A stretch of 64,000 nt of DNA, taken from NCBI RefSeq assembly GCF_007565055.1, contig NC_044559.1:34563046-34627045 (forward strand), in the 5' to 3' direction. Shown here piece after piece: positions 37,801 to 44,081 of this stretch. Each line of letters begins with the position of its first letter. Within the stretch, counting starts at the first letter, position 1. The notes beneath the pieces were generated by a model. The model was not told the DNA's origin. It made no database searches and saw only the letters and a list, made by a program, of their open reading frames with translations. Both the position numbers and the translations under genes were made by a program. Origin of the DNA: Rhinopithecus roxellana. Taxonomy: Eukaryota > Chordata > Mammalia > Primates > Cercopithecidae.

Positions 37801-40800
37801 TCTGAGCTCCCTATGCTCATGGTCAAGGCTAGTCCAACAAAGCCTGGGTTTTGGAGGTGGCCACGAAGGTCTTCCAGTTCACCTTGTAGTAAATGATTTC
37901 TCTGAGATTCTAGGAGCTGCTCTTCAAGAGAGGTCAAGCAGGCAATCAGCACCTGCCAATGGATTTTAGAAGACTGGTTCAAGATGGCAATGGCTGTTTC
38001 TTTGGAAGGCCTAGGGACAATGGGAGGTCTCCCATGAGAAGTGAGTGAAAGTTATAGCTTACATTTGGAGCTTGCTTCTGTTAATAAAGCACTTCCCTTA
38101 CATAATCTTATTTGGACCCCACCACAGCAGAGTCTTGTGAGTGAGACAAGGGTAGCAGAGTCCTATGAGTGAGACAAGGGTTACAGATGAGGAGGCTGAG
38201 TCTGCAGAAGGTCAGATTTGCCAAAGGCCACACAGCTGAGCAGAAGCAGAGCCTTCCTGACCATCTCATTTTCCCTTGCAGCATAAAAACCAGACATCTA
38301 AAGGTGGTGCTAGGGGACCAGGACCTGAAGAAAGAAGAATTTCATGAGCAGAGCTTTAGGGTGGAGAAGATATTCAAGTACAGCCACTACAATGAAAGAG
38401 ACGAGATTCCCCACAATGATATTGGCAAGTTCCTCTTTCATGGCTCTCCTGAGGGTCTTGTCCTGGGTGGATTTCTCTATGAACGGAAAGCTGAAGTTTG
38501 GTTCTAGAAGGTGCTCTTGATTGTTTTTGGTCCCTGTGGACCCTGTGAGGTCGGGAATGTGTTCCAGAGCTTTTTAGTTTTTGAGGGTCTGTGTAAATGT
38601 GGATAAATGCACATATGCTCTTAAACTGAGGGCAAGCTGTGCTAGGAACATTGTGCTATGGAATGGGCTTGGCCTGGAATCCCAGCTTCCCAACTTTCTC
38701 ACCAGGAGCCAGCTCACCTCCCTGAGCCCTCTTTTCTCTTCTATGACATGGAAACACGGATGCACAACTCTTAGCTTCTTATGTGTCAGGTGACACAGTG
38801 TGCGTGCCGGCATGCCTGGTCCCTAGCCCCTGGCGGGTGCTCCAGTGCAAATGCAATGACATTCCTAGCTACTGGCTGCTCAGTTCTGTACACGGTTTCC
38901 CTTAATGTAAGGATCCCCCCTCCCCGCCAACCTCTCTCTCCTTCCTCAGTAGCCCTTTTTTCCCTCTAATGGCCTGTTTCTTAAAAAGTGGATTAAAAGT
39001 GATTTCAAAGTCAATTATTATTTCTTGACATGACTCTCGCCCTGAAGTGCTACTCCTTCCCAGGTGGAAGCTCAAAATATGAAATGGCCGTGGAAGAAGC
39101 TTTTCAGGCACGGCAGGGGCGGGTGGGGCTTTGCTGCGGCCACTCTGAAGCTCATGCTTCTTTGACAAAGAGGTGACATCACACCCGTTTTCTACCTCTC
39201 TCTCCACCTAGCATTGCTCAAGTTAAAGCCGGTGGATGGTCACTGTGCTCTGGAATCCAAATATGTGAAGACCGTGTGCTTGCCTGATGGGTCCTTTCCC
39301 TCTGGGAGTGAGTGCCACATCTCTGGCTGGGGTGTTACAGAAACAGGTGAGTTGGCCATGCACTCTCCCATGACTTAGGTGAACTACATCAACCACAGAA
39401 GAAAGGCCCAACTCGACTGCCCTTTTGAAGTTGAAATGAGTGTCATATTCAAGATGCATCAACCAACGAAAGCATCTGCCTCATTGATCAAGATCTGGTT
39501 AAATTCCTCCACCCGCAGGGAGCCTTCCCTGATTTTTCTCTGATCTCCGTATCTGTCCCTGGCCCCTACCCCTAAATACTTGGATTTTACCAAACATTGA
39601 CCCTGCCTCTATGGAGACCTTTCTCCCTCCCTAGATAGATTGGAAAGAGGAAAGATCATGGATTTTTGAGTCAGACAGACTAGTATTCAGTTCTTGACTT
39701 TGTCATTTGAACAACTGAGTTTTAGTTTCTTAATAATCATACTTACATCCTAGGTTTGCAAGCATGATCACAGGAGATGACAGAATTCTGCAGAGACATT
39801 CATTAAGTCAGCCCCTGGAAGATGGGGGTCAGGCCCCATTCATCTCTGTCTGTCTCACAGTATTTTGGTTGGGGTTCTCCACACAGTAGACATTCTATAA
39901 AATTGTGTTAAATCCAGCTGTTGATTTGTCTTTAGGATCTGGTCTCATTTTAAAAAGTAACCAAGGATTACTTTCCTCATAGTCCTGGCAAGATTATACC
40001 CTCTACTAAAAAAAAATCAGAAGAGTATTTCATGTCTTTCCCAAATACTCAAATATATATTACTCTTCCTTCCCAAATCTTGTCCTTAATAATGAATAGT
40101 GAGAATTACTTTAAATAAGCCTGCAGAAATTCCACACATCTGAACAAAGTGAAATGTAATATACAACTTTGAGTCTTTTGAGAAAGATGTCTGGCTAATT
40201 GGATTTAGGGTCAACCAGTAAACTCATTTTACAGCCATTTTCATTGTAGTCCATCCACACTTGCCAACCTCTATTCTGCTCAATATGGTCTGGTCAGCAT
40301 GGTGATGTCTCAGATGGGAATCTTTTGGAGCCTCAGGTTAGAATTATTTTGCTTTTCATGAACAGGCCTCTAAGACTTTATGTTCAAAGCCAATGAAATG
40401 TTTTGATTGATTTCATTTTCTTTACAGGGGAAAATGCCTGCTCTAGGAAGCAGGTAGCCTACTGCACAGGGCACTTCATCCATCCATCCATCCATCCATC
40501 CACCCACTAAGAACTGTGCCAGTCCTTTGGTTAGGCCTTGGGGGATTTTAAAATGGTTAGGACAGCATCTATTTCCTCCTGAACCTCATGGCCTAGTTGG
40601 GGAAAGAGAGGAGGGAATATACTATCTGGTCCATCTGTCATGACCAGCACAGGATTGCAGGTCTGCACTGGCATGTTGAAGGCTAAAGATGAGGCTTTTC
40701 TGCTCATCTCCTGGAAAAATTCTTCCTTTCTGAGCTGAGAGTTGGTGGGCTTCTCCACGACAGTCTGCTTTCTGGTGGGGTTGGTGCCACCCTGGTCCCC

Positions 40801-41494
40801 ACAGTAGTACTCTTTTCTCTGCTCCTTCCCCCCAGGAAAAGGGTCCCGCCAGCTCCTGGATGCCAAAGTCAAGCTGATCTCCAACACTTTGTGCAACTCC
40901 CGGCAACTCTATGATCACATGATTGATGACAGTATGATCTGTGCGGGAAACCTTCAGAAACCTGGGCGAGACACCTGCCAGGTCAGAGACTCCAAGTGGT
41001 GCTTGCAGAAGGAGAGACTGGCAGGATGTTTCACTAGGCAGAGGCCCCTTAGAGCCCTGGGCTGGGAGCTGGGTTCAGAGGTTCACCGGTGGTAAAGCTA
41101 AGACACAGGTGAGCTGTGTCTGCCCCCTGGTCCCCTTGGTACATCCGCATCCACATCAGCTCAGGATGACTCAGCATAATGACCACAGAGGTCACGTTGC
41201 CTGCATTGTCTAATTTAACTCTCACAACACACTGGTGAAAGTGATATCATGATCACCATTTTACAGATGCTTAGAGAAGTTATCTCGGCCTATAGCAATT
41301 GGGTGGCCAGTGGCAGGGCTGGGATTTGAACAATACAGTCTGCAGGACATCAAACAGGCTTGTGGCCTCAGTGTTGGGCAGCATTTCTGAGAATCCCAGT
41401 AAACAGGGAACTGTCCAGAAGACCAGTGGCTAGAAGGAGAAAGAAGAAAGCCTAAAGCTAGAGATTTTACAGTAATATTAACTCATCATTAGGA

Positions 41495-41534
<40 letters not shown>

Positions 41535-43410
41535 AGCCCTAGAAAATGAAGTACATCTGTAGCCTAGGGCCTTTTGGAACCCCAAGTTGCTGATGCTTGT
41601 GACTCAAAAGACACTGTTGCAGAGGGAGAAGGTGGTGGCTCCATCAACCAGTGCTAAAGTGACTTCGGGCCCTGCCCCAAGTCAAAGCCCACTCCCCATA
41701 GTCCCTTTCTCTGTAGGGATCACATCACACAGGGCCCTTTCTAGAATCCCAGGAACAGCTCCATTTAGAATTTTCTGACTGTTGTCCCCATAAGCCTTCT
41801 AAGTGTCCTGAAAAACAGCATGCCAACATTCAAATCCCAACTCCTTGAGGGAGCCTCCCTGTACAAAGGAACCCACAATGATTTGCTGGCCTTGAACTCA
41901 CTTTGGGATGGGACATCTAGGTTCCTCTCTCCAGAGTTTGTGGCTCTCCTGTGACTGTCTGTCTCTTCCCAATGAGCCAAGGATGTTCACATACTCAGAG
42001 GAGGGGCAGATGGGTGCAATTTGCCCTAAACTCCTTCCCAGAAGATAGTTAAGAAAAGAGCTCACTCAGGCTGGGCGTGGTGGCTCAAGCCTGTAATCCC
42101 AGCACTTTGGGAGGCTGAGGCGGGCAGATCACCTGAGGCCAGGAGTTCAAGATCAGCCTAGCCAACATGGTGAACCCCGTCTCTACTGAAAGAAAATACA
42201 AAAATTAGGTGAATGTGGTGGCCCATGCCTGTAGTCCCATTTACTGGGGCTGAGACAGGAGAATCGCTTGGACCCAGGAAACGGAGGTTGCAGTGAGCCA
42301 AGAGGGTGCCACTGCACTCCAGCCTGGGTGACAAAATGAGACCCTGTCTCAAAAAAACAAAAACAAACAAAAAAAATCCTCGTTCAATTCCCTAGATAAT
42401 TGAAGGATTTCACTTACAGGCTTTGGAAACAAATAGTTGTGGATTTGAAATCTGTTTCTGTCTCTTACTGTATGACTTTTATCAGTGATGAAAGCAATTC
42501 TTCAATCTCAGATGCCTAAGCTATAAAATGGAACAAATCTGTCCATAAGATCACAAGGTCATGGCTAAGTTTAAAAGAGAGAATTCATTTAAAAAAAAAA
42601 ACACCTGTCAGTTGTAGTGCTTAAGCAGTATTAAGTTTTCGAGAGCTATCATCTTCAATGTCTTCTTCTCCTCACCATTATCATCCTTGCCACCTTCCAT
42701 GAGGGTTTAATATGAACCAGGCACTGTTCTATATACTTTACAAATAATTAATCTTCACAAGAACCCTGGGGGATGGGGATCTATTGCTATCTATGGTTTA
42801 CAGTGTGAGAAACTGAGGCCCAAGGTCACATGCCTGGCAGGTGGTAGGGCCTGGCTTGAAACCCAGGAGATCTAACCCCATAGACCATGCTGATCACCTG
42901 GGCCATGCTGCCTTGGAGTACCCATCCTCCTCCCCTGTGTGTGCTGAGGGCCCCCAAGAACTCAGTCATAACATCTGCATCACTAAGAGTCAGGAAGTAT
43001 AGCCCTGCAGCTCCTCTGTCAAGCCCGCGTGGACTCAGGGATGGAGGACACTGTTATCTTCTCTCCCTTAGAGTCTTGTATCATGTGAGATGTGGCGAGA
43101 GCCTTGTCACCGCTTTCCCGAGAAGCCCATGGAGGCTGGCAAGGGACTCCACTCCATCCCTTCCTGACATCCCCTGGAGAGAGGTGGGGGCGTCTCCAAA
43201 TGTCTCTGGTTCATGACGATGAGCTTATGCCTCTGTTTCCCTTAGGGTGACTCTGGAGGACCCCTGACCTGTGAGAAGGATGGCACCTACTACGTCTATG
43301 GGATAGTGAGCTGGGGCCTGGAGTGTGGGACGAGGCCAGGGGTCTACACCCAAGTTACCAAATTCCTGAATTGGATCAAAGCCACCATCAAAAGTGAAAG
43401 TGGCTTCTAA
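7551..43410 (+). CDS. HABP2: Hyaluronan-binding protein 2 / factor VII-activating protease (FSAP), full coding region in 13 exons
   Basis: Coding exons, from splice sites and frame: 7551-7619, 22436-22472, 29294-29410, 30892-30999, 32161-32277, 33038-33157, 33650-33821, 35644-35741, 36924-37179, 38282-38424, 39212-39346, 40836-40981, 43246-43410. They join to 1683 nt (560 aa plus stop), the human length. Domain order: signal peptide (about 1-23), acidic/tyrosine-rich segment with sequon N54, EGF modules (about 75-110, 111-149, 150-189), kringle (about 194-277, sequon N207), linker with activation site R313-I314 (KR|IYGG), then the S1 protease. The triad is H362 (AAHC), D411 (NDIA) and S509 (GDSGGP); D503 gives trypsin-like specificity. 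Known role of the family: secreted plasma protease made mainly in liver, zymogen cleaved to two chains, acting on factor VII, pro-urokinase and other substrates, and binding hyaluronan and polyanions. No frameshift or stop is seen. Intron 10 uses a GC donor. Identification is near certain. Confidence 0.97.
8420..8610 (+). repeat. MIR fragment in HABP2 intron 1
   Basis: AATCTCAGCTTTGCCACATT, then CTGTCTGAGCCTCAGTGTT, the MIR core in sense. Confidence 0.65.
8708..9021 (+). mobile_element. Young AluY, Old World monkey-type
   Basis: Near-consensus AluY with a pure A tail of more than 20 bases and a perfect 16 bp target duplication, AGAAAGTGGGCAGAGG, at 8692-8707 and 9021-9036. The variant GATCCGGCCACTGC (8944-8957) replaces the GATCGCGCCACTGC of ape AluY. 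I associate it with cercopithecid lineages (memory, not searched). Confidence 0.92.
9037..11189. other. HABP2 intron 1 segment, no gene seen
   Basis: Single-copy sequence plus a MIR-like piece at about 9885-10080 (CCATTTTACAGAAACAAAGC...). Some frames stay open for about 110 codons but show no recognisable protein. Confidence 0.5.
11190..11440 (+). mobile_element. Old Alu, diverged
   Basis: GGCCAGGTGTGCTAGTTCAT through GCTACTTGGGAGGCTGAGGC, then degenerating into a GAAA array. Confidence 0.85.
11444..11512. repeat. (GAAA)n microsatellite
   Basis: About 17 units of AAAG with small interruptions, at the 3' end of the preceding Alu. A (CT)n run follows at 11538-11553. Confidence 0.95.
11559..11720 (-). 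mobile_element. Alu monomer fragment, reverse, long poly(T)
   Basis: A T-run of about 43 bases (11559-11601), then TGTAGAGACAGGTTTTTGCT to CATGCCTGGCC. Half-length, an old J/FLAM-type piece. Confidence 0.85.
12550..12760 (-). repeat. MIR-like fragment
   Basis: ACCATTTATAAAGTCTTTAC, TTATCTCATTTAAGCTTCCC and CTATGAGGCAGGG, with the usual MIR order. Divergent. Confidence 0.55.
13617..13920 (-). mobile_element. Alu, reverse orientation
   Basis: T-tail, then AAGATAAAATCTCACTCTGT to CCGCACCTGGCC. HABP2 intron 1. Confidence 0.94.
14295..14470 (+). repeat. hAT-type MER fragment
   Basis: Ends CAATTCTTATGCACATTGAG then TTTAAGAACCA, with CAGGGATCTGTATTTTTATC inside, the format of MER3/MER5-like elements. 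Subfamily not assigned. Confidence 0.55.
15062..15830 (+). mobile_element. Old L1 fragment: ORF2 3' end plus 3' UTR
   Basis: Contains the recognisable L1 ORF2 tail text (TTAGGATGGC..., GGAGAAATTGGAAC, GTGCAGCCACTGTGGAAAAC, CAGCATTATTCACAATAGCC) with many point changes, then a divergent 3' UTR. Typical of an ancient L1M-type copy in sense orientation. Broken, not coding. Confidence 0.85.
15844..16773. repeat. Long imperfect inverted repeat, arms about 175 bp, spacer 580 bp
   Basis: The sequence at 15844-16020 recurs as its reverse complement at 16601-16773. Shared blocks include GCAGAGAGAGAAGGA, TACTGATTTA, AGTGTAATCT and TCTATTTTGTCCTATCTTTA. By eye the inner 130 bp are roughly 85-90% identical, with the outer part weaker. 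The spacer shows no gene. I do not recognise the repeat family. It may be a DNA transposon with long terminal inverted repeats, or two opposed copies of one element. Confidence 0.75.
17222..17518 (-). mobile_element. Alu, reverse orientation
   Basis: T-tail, AAGACACTCTCACTCTGTCA to CCGCACCCGGCC. HABP2 intron 1. Confidence 0.94.
17690..17920 (+). repeat. MIR fragment
   Basis: AGAGCAAGGACTCTGATGTG, then GTTTTCTCACCTCTAAAATG and CCTAATCATAATACC, the sense MIR layout. Confidence 0.6.
17921..18768. other. HABP2 intron 1 segment, no gene seen
   Basis: Single-copy DNA, locally GC-rich at 18170-18560, without a coding or promoter signature that I can defend. Confidence 0.5.
18769..19122 (-). mobile_element. 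MaLR-family solo LTR (THE1/MST-like)
   Basis: About 354 bp, the usual THE1/MST LTR length, from TGTATTAGTCC to CCAAACCATATTA. Contains CCCATGATTCAATTACCTCC and GGGTGGAGACACAGCC. A solo LTR with no coding remnants, in HABP2 intron 1. Confidence 0.85.
19643..19939 (-). mobile_element. AluY-like, reverse orientation
   Basis: T-tail, CAGACAGAGTCTTTCTCTGT to CACACCTGGCC. GTTAGCCAGGATGGTCTTGA and CTCGTGATC are AluY-type positions. Confidence 0.93.
20067..20640 (-). mobile_element. MaLR-family solo LTR (MST/MLT1-like), interrupted by an L1
   Basis: Reverse-oriented LTR text: starts TGTCTTAGTCCATTTTGTG, contains CCAGGCTCTTTTTAACAACCAG and CCCCACCTCCAACACTGGGG. Split at 20158-20303 by the L1 insertion. 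No internal retroviral genes. Confidence 0.75.
20158..20303 (-). mobile_element. 5'-truncated young L1 3' end inserted into an LTR
   Basis: The reverse complement of the L1PA 3' terminus (TACATATGTAACAAACCTGC, AGTATAATAAAAATAAATAA) with its A-rich tail at the left. It is flanked by a 17 bp direct duplication, ATTTGACTTGGATTTCT, at 20141-20157 and 20304-20320. The truncated end has a duplicated block, GCACCCATCAA, found twice. Confidence 0.9.
21165..21342 (+). repeat. Old hAT-type MER DNA transposon fragment
   Basis: GGTTCAGCAAACTTTGTTTG, AGATAATAAATATTTGGGG and GTAAAACTTTGTTTACAAAA, ending GCTGACCCCTG. Same family as 3262-3405. Confidence 0.7.
21425..21930 (+). repeat. Ancient L2-like repeat region
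   Basis: TTATTTATTCAGCAAATC, CCATGTGCCAAGCTCTATGC and AAATCCCTGCCTTTCTGGAG, then GGGAAGCCACTGGGGAGTTT. This order is common in old LINE-type debris; the family call is tentative. Confidence 0.5.
22436..22472 (+). CDS. HABP2: HABP2 exon 2 (37 nt micro-exon)
   Basis: Encodes FSLMSLLESLDP plus one base. The acceptor follows a T-rich tract ending TTTTTCAG and the donor is GTGAGT. It lies about 14.8 kb from exon 1. It contains M27, so a transcript starting from another first exon could initiate here and lack the signal peptide. I recall such an N-terminally short isoform in human; it is not demonstrable here. Confidence 0.92.
22700..22810 (-). repeat. MIR fragment in HABP2 intron 2
   Basis: ATAAAGAAACTGAAGCCCAG and GGCCACACAGCGAATTGG, the reverse-strand MIR core. 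Confidence 0.6.
22811..26061. other. HABP2 intron 2, left part, no gene seen
   Basis: Single-copy DNA, GC-rich at 24420-24900 with overlapping open frames on both strands (see rejected items), and a MIR-like piece at about 25150-25330 (TATCTGCAAAATAGGACC). Confidence 0.5.
26062..26640 (-). mobile_element. MLT1-type MaLR LTR fragment
   Basis: Starts near GTTATTATTGCATAATACAC and includes CTTAGTAGCTTAAACCAC, CATGGCAGTCACATGGGT and a closing GAAGCTGAAAAGTCACA, the layout of MLT1 LTRs. Divergent and non-coding, in HABP2 intron 2. Confidence 0.7.
26641..29293. other. HABP2 intron 2, right part, no gene seen
   Basis: Single-copy DNA with a MIR at about 28545-28735. No exon-like frame with splice sites could be joined to HABP2 here. 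Confidence 0.5.
28545..28735 (+). repeat. MIR fragment
   Basis: TAGCTATGTGACCTTGGCCG, CTGTCAGCCTCAGGTTTCTC and GGCTCAATAAATGTTATC, a nearly complete sense MIR. Confidence 0.75.
29294..29410 (+). CDS. HABP2: HABP2 exon 3: acidic, tyrosine-rich N-terminal segment
   Basis: Encodes residues 36-74, including DQYDYSYEDYNQEENTSS. The run of Asp/Glu and Tyr resembles tyrosine-sulfation contexts (inference), and N54-T-S is an N-glycosylation sequon. The acceptor is CATGCAG and the donor GTAGGT. Both flanking introns are phase 1, so the exon could be skipped without a frameshift. Confidence 0.95.
29411..30891. other. HABP2 intron 3
   Basis: GT-AG intron. A short TG-rich run lies at about 29935-29960. 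No other gene seen. Confidence 0.7.
30892..30999 (+). CDS. HABP2: HABP2 exon 4: EGF-like module 1
   Basis: Residues 75-110. The cysteine pattern C-x4-C-x5-C-x8-C-x-C-x8-C is that of an EGF module (CQPNPCEHGGDC...CSCLAPFSGNKC). The acceptor is GTCTTAG and the donor GTGGGT. Symmetric phase 1-1 exon, the classic shuffled-module format of coagulation proteases. Confidence 0.96.
31000..33037. other. HABP2 introns 4 and 5 (flanking exon 5)
   Basis: Introns 31000-32160 and 32278-33037. Contain MIR/L2-like pieces near 31150-31480 and 32540-32740. No further exon. Confidence 0.65.
32161..32277 (+). CDS. HABP2: HABP2 exon 5: EGF-like module 2
   Basis: Residues 111-149, starting VQNTCKDNPCGRGQC and ending YTGPSCSQ with the closing G-x-x-C motif of EGF folds. 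The acceptor is CTCCTACAG and the donor GTAAGT. Phase 1-1. In human the EGF2/EGF3 region is linked to polyanion binding; that role is carried over by homology only. Confidence 0.96.
33038..33157 (+). CDS. HABP2: HABP2 exon 6: EGF-like module 3
   Basis: Residues 150-189: VCRPNPCQNSGTCSRHKRRSKFTC...GKFCEI. The basic stretch RHKRRSK inside the module is the proposed heparin/polyanion-binding segment (family knowledge). The acceptor is GTTCACAG and the donor GTATGG. Phase 1-1. The residues NSGT differ from NGAT in human HABP2 as I remember it. Confidence 0.96.
   Translation, partial: WFLCAGQTPARIVVPAPGISGDPSSPVPVLISSRGNSVK
33650..33821 (+). CDS. HABP2: HABP2 exon 7: kringle, first part
   Basis: Residues 190-247: DDCYVGDGYSYRGKMNRT...CLYWNSHLL...HNFC. 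The kringle hallmark Y-R-G and the N207-R-T sequon are visible. The acceptor is CTCGGAG before GTTCTG and the donor GTAACA. The exon ends in phase 2, splitting the NPD motif from its preceding Arg, the usual kringle intron position. Confidence 0.95.
33999..34320 (+). mobile_element. Alu with AAAAG tail in HABP2 intron 7
   Basis: GTCGGTCACTGTGGTTTATG to a tail of (AAAAG)n. Flanked by AAAGTCTATTT on both sides (about 33985 and 34319). Confidence 0.93.
34821..35127 (-). mobile_element. Alu, reverse orientation, in HABP2 intron 7
   Basis: Long T-tail, GAGACAGAGTCTCACTCAGT to CGCACTTGGCC. Opposed to the Alu at 33999-34320, about 500 bases away. Confidence 0.94.
35644..35741 (+). CDS. HABP2: HABP2 exon 8: kringle, second part
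   Basis: Residues 247-280: RNPDADEKPWCFIKVSNNKVKWEYCDVSAC. The NPD...PWCF and W-E-Y-C-D-V motifs close the kringle and form its ligand site. The acceptor is GTATTTTAG and the donor GTAAAG. Confidence 0.95.
35965..36500 (+). repeat. L2-like fragment in HABP2 intron 8
   Basis: CTCCTCCAGGAAGTCCTCCT, TGATTTCTC and CTCCTTTTGTATCACAG, the typical 3' portion of L2. Confidence 0.65.
36501..36923. other. HABP2 intron 8, right part
   Basis: AT-rich single-copy DNA leading to the exon 9 acceptor. Nothing else seen. Confidence 0.6.
36924..37179 (+). CDS. HABP2: HABP2 exon 9: activation site and protease His region
   Basis: Residues 280-365. Contains C301, the likely light-chain cysteine of the interchain disulfide, the activation site KR|IYGG at 313/314, HPWQASL, GHFCGGALI and the catalytic LTAAHC with H362. 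The acceptor is GTCCCACAG and the donor GTAGGT. Exon 9 is the largest coding exon (256 nt). Confidence 0.96.
37180..38281. other. HABP2 intron 9
   Basis: GT-AG intron. A short tandem similarity occurs near 38135-38185 (GTGAGTGAGACAAGGGT twice). A MIR-like core at about 38180-38250 (CAGATGAGGAGGCTGAG, CCACACAGCTGAG) runs up to the acceptor region. Confidence 0.6.
38282..38424 (+). CDS. HABP2: HABP2 exon 10: protease segment with catalytic Asp
   Basis: Residues 365-413: IKTRHLKVVLGDQDL...HYNERDEIPHNDI, giving D411 of the triad. The acceptor is CCCTTGCAG. The donor is GCAAGT instead of GT, and the frame into exon 11 (NDI|ALLKL) leaves no workable GT alternative. Confidence 0.93.
38425..39211 (+). 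other. HABP2: HABP2 intron 10, GC-AG type
   Basis: The donor reads ATTG|GCAAGT and the acceptor CCACCTAG|CATTG. The protein frame (HNDIALLKLK) fixes both junctions, so this is a non-canonical GC donor whose remaining positions (GCAAGT) match the strong consensus typical of GC-AG introns. Confidence 0.9.
39212..39346 (+). CDS. HABP2: HABP2 exon 11: protease core
   Basis: Residues 413-458: ALLKLKPVDGHCALESKYVKTVCLP...ECHISGWGVTETG. The acceptor is CCACCTAG and the donor GTGAGT. The GWG motif is the standard S1-family signature after the Asp region. Confidence 0.95.
39347..40835. other. HABP2 intron 11
   Basis: GT-AG intron with an L2-like piece (AGGGAGCCTTCCCTGATTTT) at about 39515 and a CATC array at 40475-40502. 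No gene. Confidence 0.6.
40475..40502. repeat. (CATC)n microsatellite
   Basis: Six to seven tandem CATC units in HABP2 intron 11. Confidence 0.9.
40836..40981 (+). CDS. HABP2: HABP2 exon 12: protease segment up to the S1 pocket
   Basis: Residues 458-506, ending DSMICAGNLQKPGRDTCQ. D503, six residues before the catalytic serine, sits at the base of the S1 pocket and predicts Arg/Lys cleavage. The acceptor is a C-rich tract ending CCCCAG and the donor GTCAGA. R502 replaces the Gln I recall in human. Confidence 0.95.
41499..41531. repeat. (GT)n microsatellite
   Basis: About 16 uninterrupted GT units in HABP2 intron 12. Confidence 0.95.
42069..42377 (+). mobile_element. Alu in HABP2 intron 12
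   Basis: GGCTGGGCGTGGTGGCTCAA to a CAAAAACAAACAAAAAAAA tail. Confidence 0.94.
43246..43410 (+). CDS. HABP2: HABP2 exon 13, coding part: catalytic serine to stop
   Basis: Residues 507-560: GDSGGPLTC with S509, then VSWGLECGTRPGVYTQVTKFLNWI...GF and TAA at 43408. Gly at 534 is kept, so this allele does not carry the change known in human as Marburg I (G534E). The neighbouring residue 535 is Thr where I recall Lys in human. Confidence 0.96.
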   Translation, partial: GDSGGPLTCEKDGTYYVYGIVSWGLECGTRPGVYTQVTKFLNWIKATIKSESGF

Positions 43411-43732
43411 GGTACTGTCTTCTGGACCTCAGAGCCCACTCTCCTTGGCACCCTGACACCAGCAGACCTCATGGCCAACACTGGACACCCCCACGCAGTG
43501 GACTGTCCCTACTCTAAGCAGAGACAACTGCCACCCAGCCTGGGCCTTCCCAGACCAGCATTTGCACAATATCACCAGGCTTCTGATGGAATCAACACAA
43601 CATAGTATGTTCGCTTTCCTCAACCAACTGTACGTTCTAGAGAATCAGTGCTCACAGAGACTGCCTCTACCACAGGCATCTGCAAATGCAGTCTCCAGAA
43701 TGCCCAGCATCAACGGGAACCACCGTCACATC

Positions 43733-43738
43733 TTTATT
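43733..43738 (-). terminator. NRAP: NRAP poly(A) signal AATAAA (reads TTTATT on +)
   Basis: Canonical hexamer about 240 bases after the NRAP stop, followed on the - strand by a GT-containing stretch. A variant ATTAAA on the same strand at 43844-43849 is a possible weaker alternative. Confidence 0.55.
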
Positions 43739-43846
43739 CCTCAGCCCAGACACTCGAGGTACTCAACAGAATCAGCCATCCACATCTAGGTATCAGAGAG
43801 GACCACAAATACGACATTCTCCATTTGCTTTCAGAGTTATTATTTT

Positions 43847-43852
43847 AATAAA
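43847..43852 (+). terminator. HABP2: HABP2 proximal poly(A) signal AATAAA
   Basis: Canonical hexamer about 440 bases after the stop, followed by a G/T-rich segment. Use of this site would give a short 3' UTR that still overlaps the NRAP 3' end. Confidence 0.5.
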
Positions 43853-43973
43853 GGCAGATCTGGGATGGGCTGGTGGGCCATTTTTCCAGCTCGCTGAAAT
43901 CGAAGCCATCTGAAGCATGTCTCTGGTGAGCAAGCTTCCTCTCTGGCCTCTCAAGAATTGGGGTGGACACAGC

Positions 43974-44081
43974 TCACAAAAGCAGGGCCTTCTTTCTTTT
44001 GACGTGCAGAATCTCAGTGGCATCTGGGTTCACCTCCCCACTCTGATGATCTCCAGCCTCCACTGCTTCTGCCCTCCGATG
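43974..44081 (-). CDS. NRAP: NRAP last exon, coding part: C-terminal tail and stop
   Basis: Encodes HRRAEAVEAGDHQSGEVNPD, then ATEILHVKRKKALLL and TGA (complement of 43974-43976). The acceptor is GATTTCAG. Not a nebulin module; the tail ends in a basic/leucine cluster. It lies antisense within the inferred HABP2 3' UTR. Confidence 0.92.
   Translation of the reverse strand, partial: HRRAEAVEAGDHQSGEVNPDATEILHVKRKKALLL

Larger units (their letters stand above)
40982..43245. other. HABP2 intron 12
   Basis: GT-AG intron holding a (GT)n array, one Alu and MIR-like debris at about 42690-42860 (GTGAGAAACTGAGGCCCAAG). No gene. Confidence 0.65.
43715..43973 (-). other. NRAP: NRAP 3' UTR (extent inferred)
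   Basis: Runs from the stop codon to about 20 bases past the - strand AATAAA at 43733-43738. The left end is approximate. Overlaps the HABP2 3' UTR in opposite orientation. Confidence 0.6.

Noticed and set aside
38135..38185. Short repeated GTGAGTGAGACAAGGGT in HABP2 intron 9, considered as decoy splice donors.
   Set aside because: Two copies of a 30-40 base unit with no sign of exon definition around them; noted only as a minor tandem similarity.
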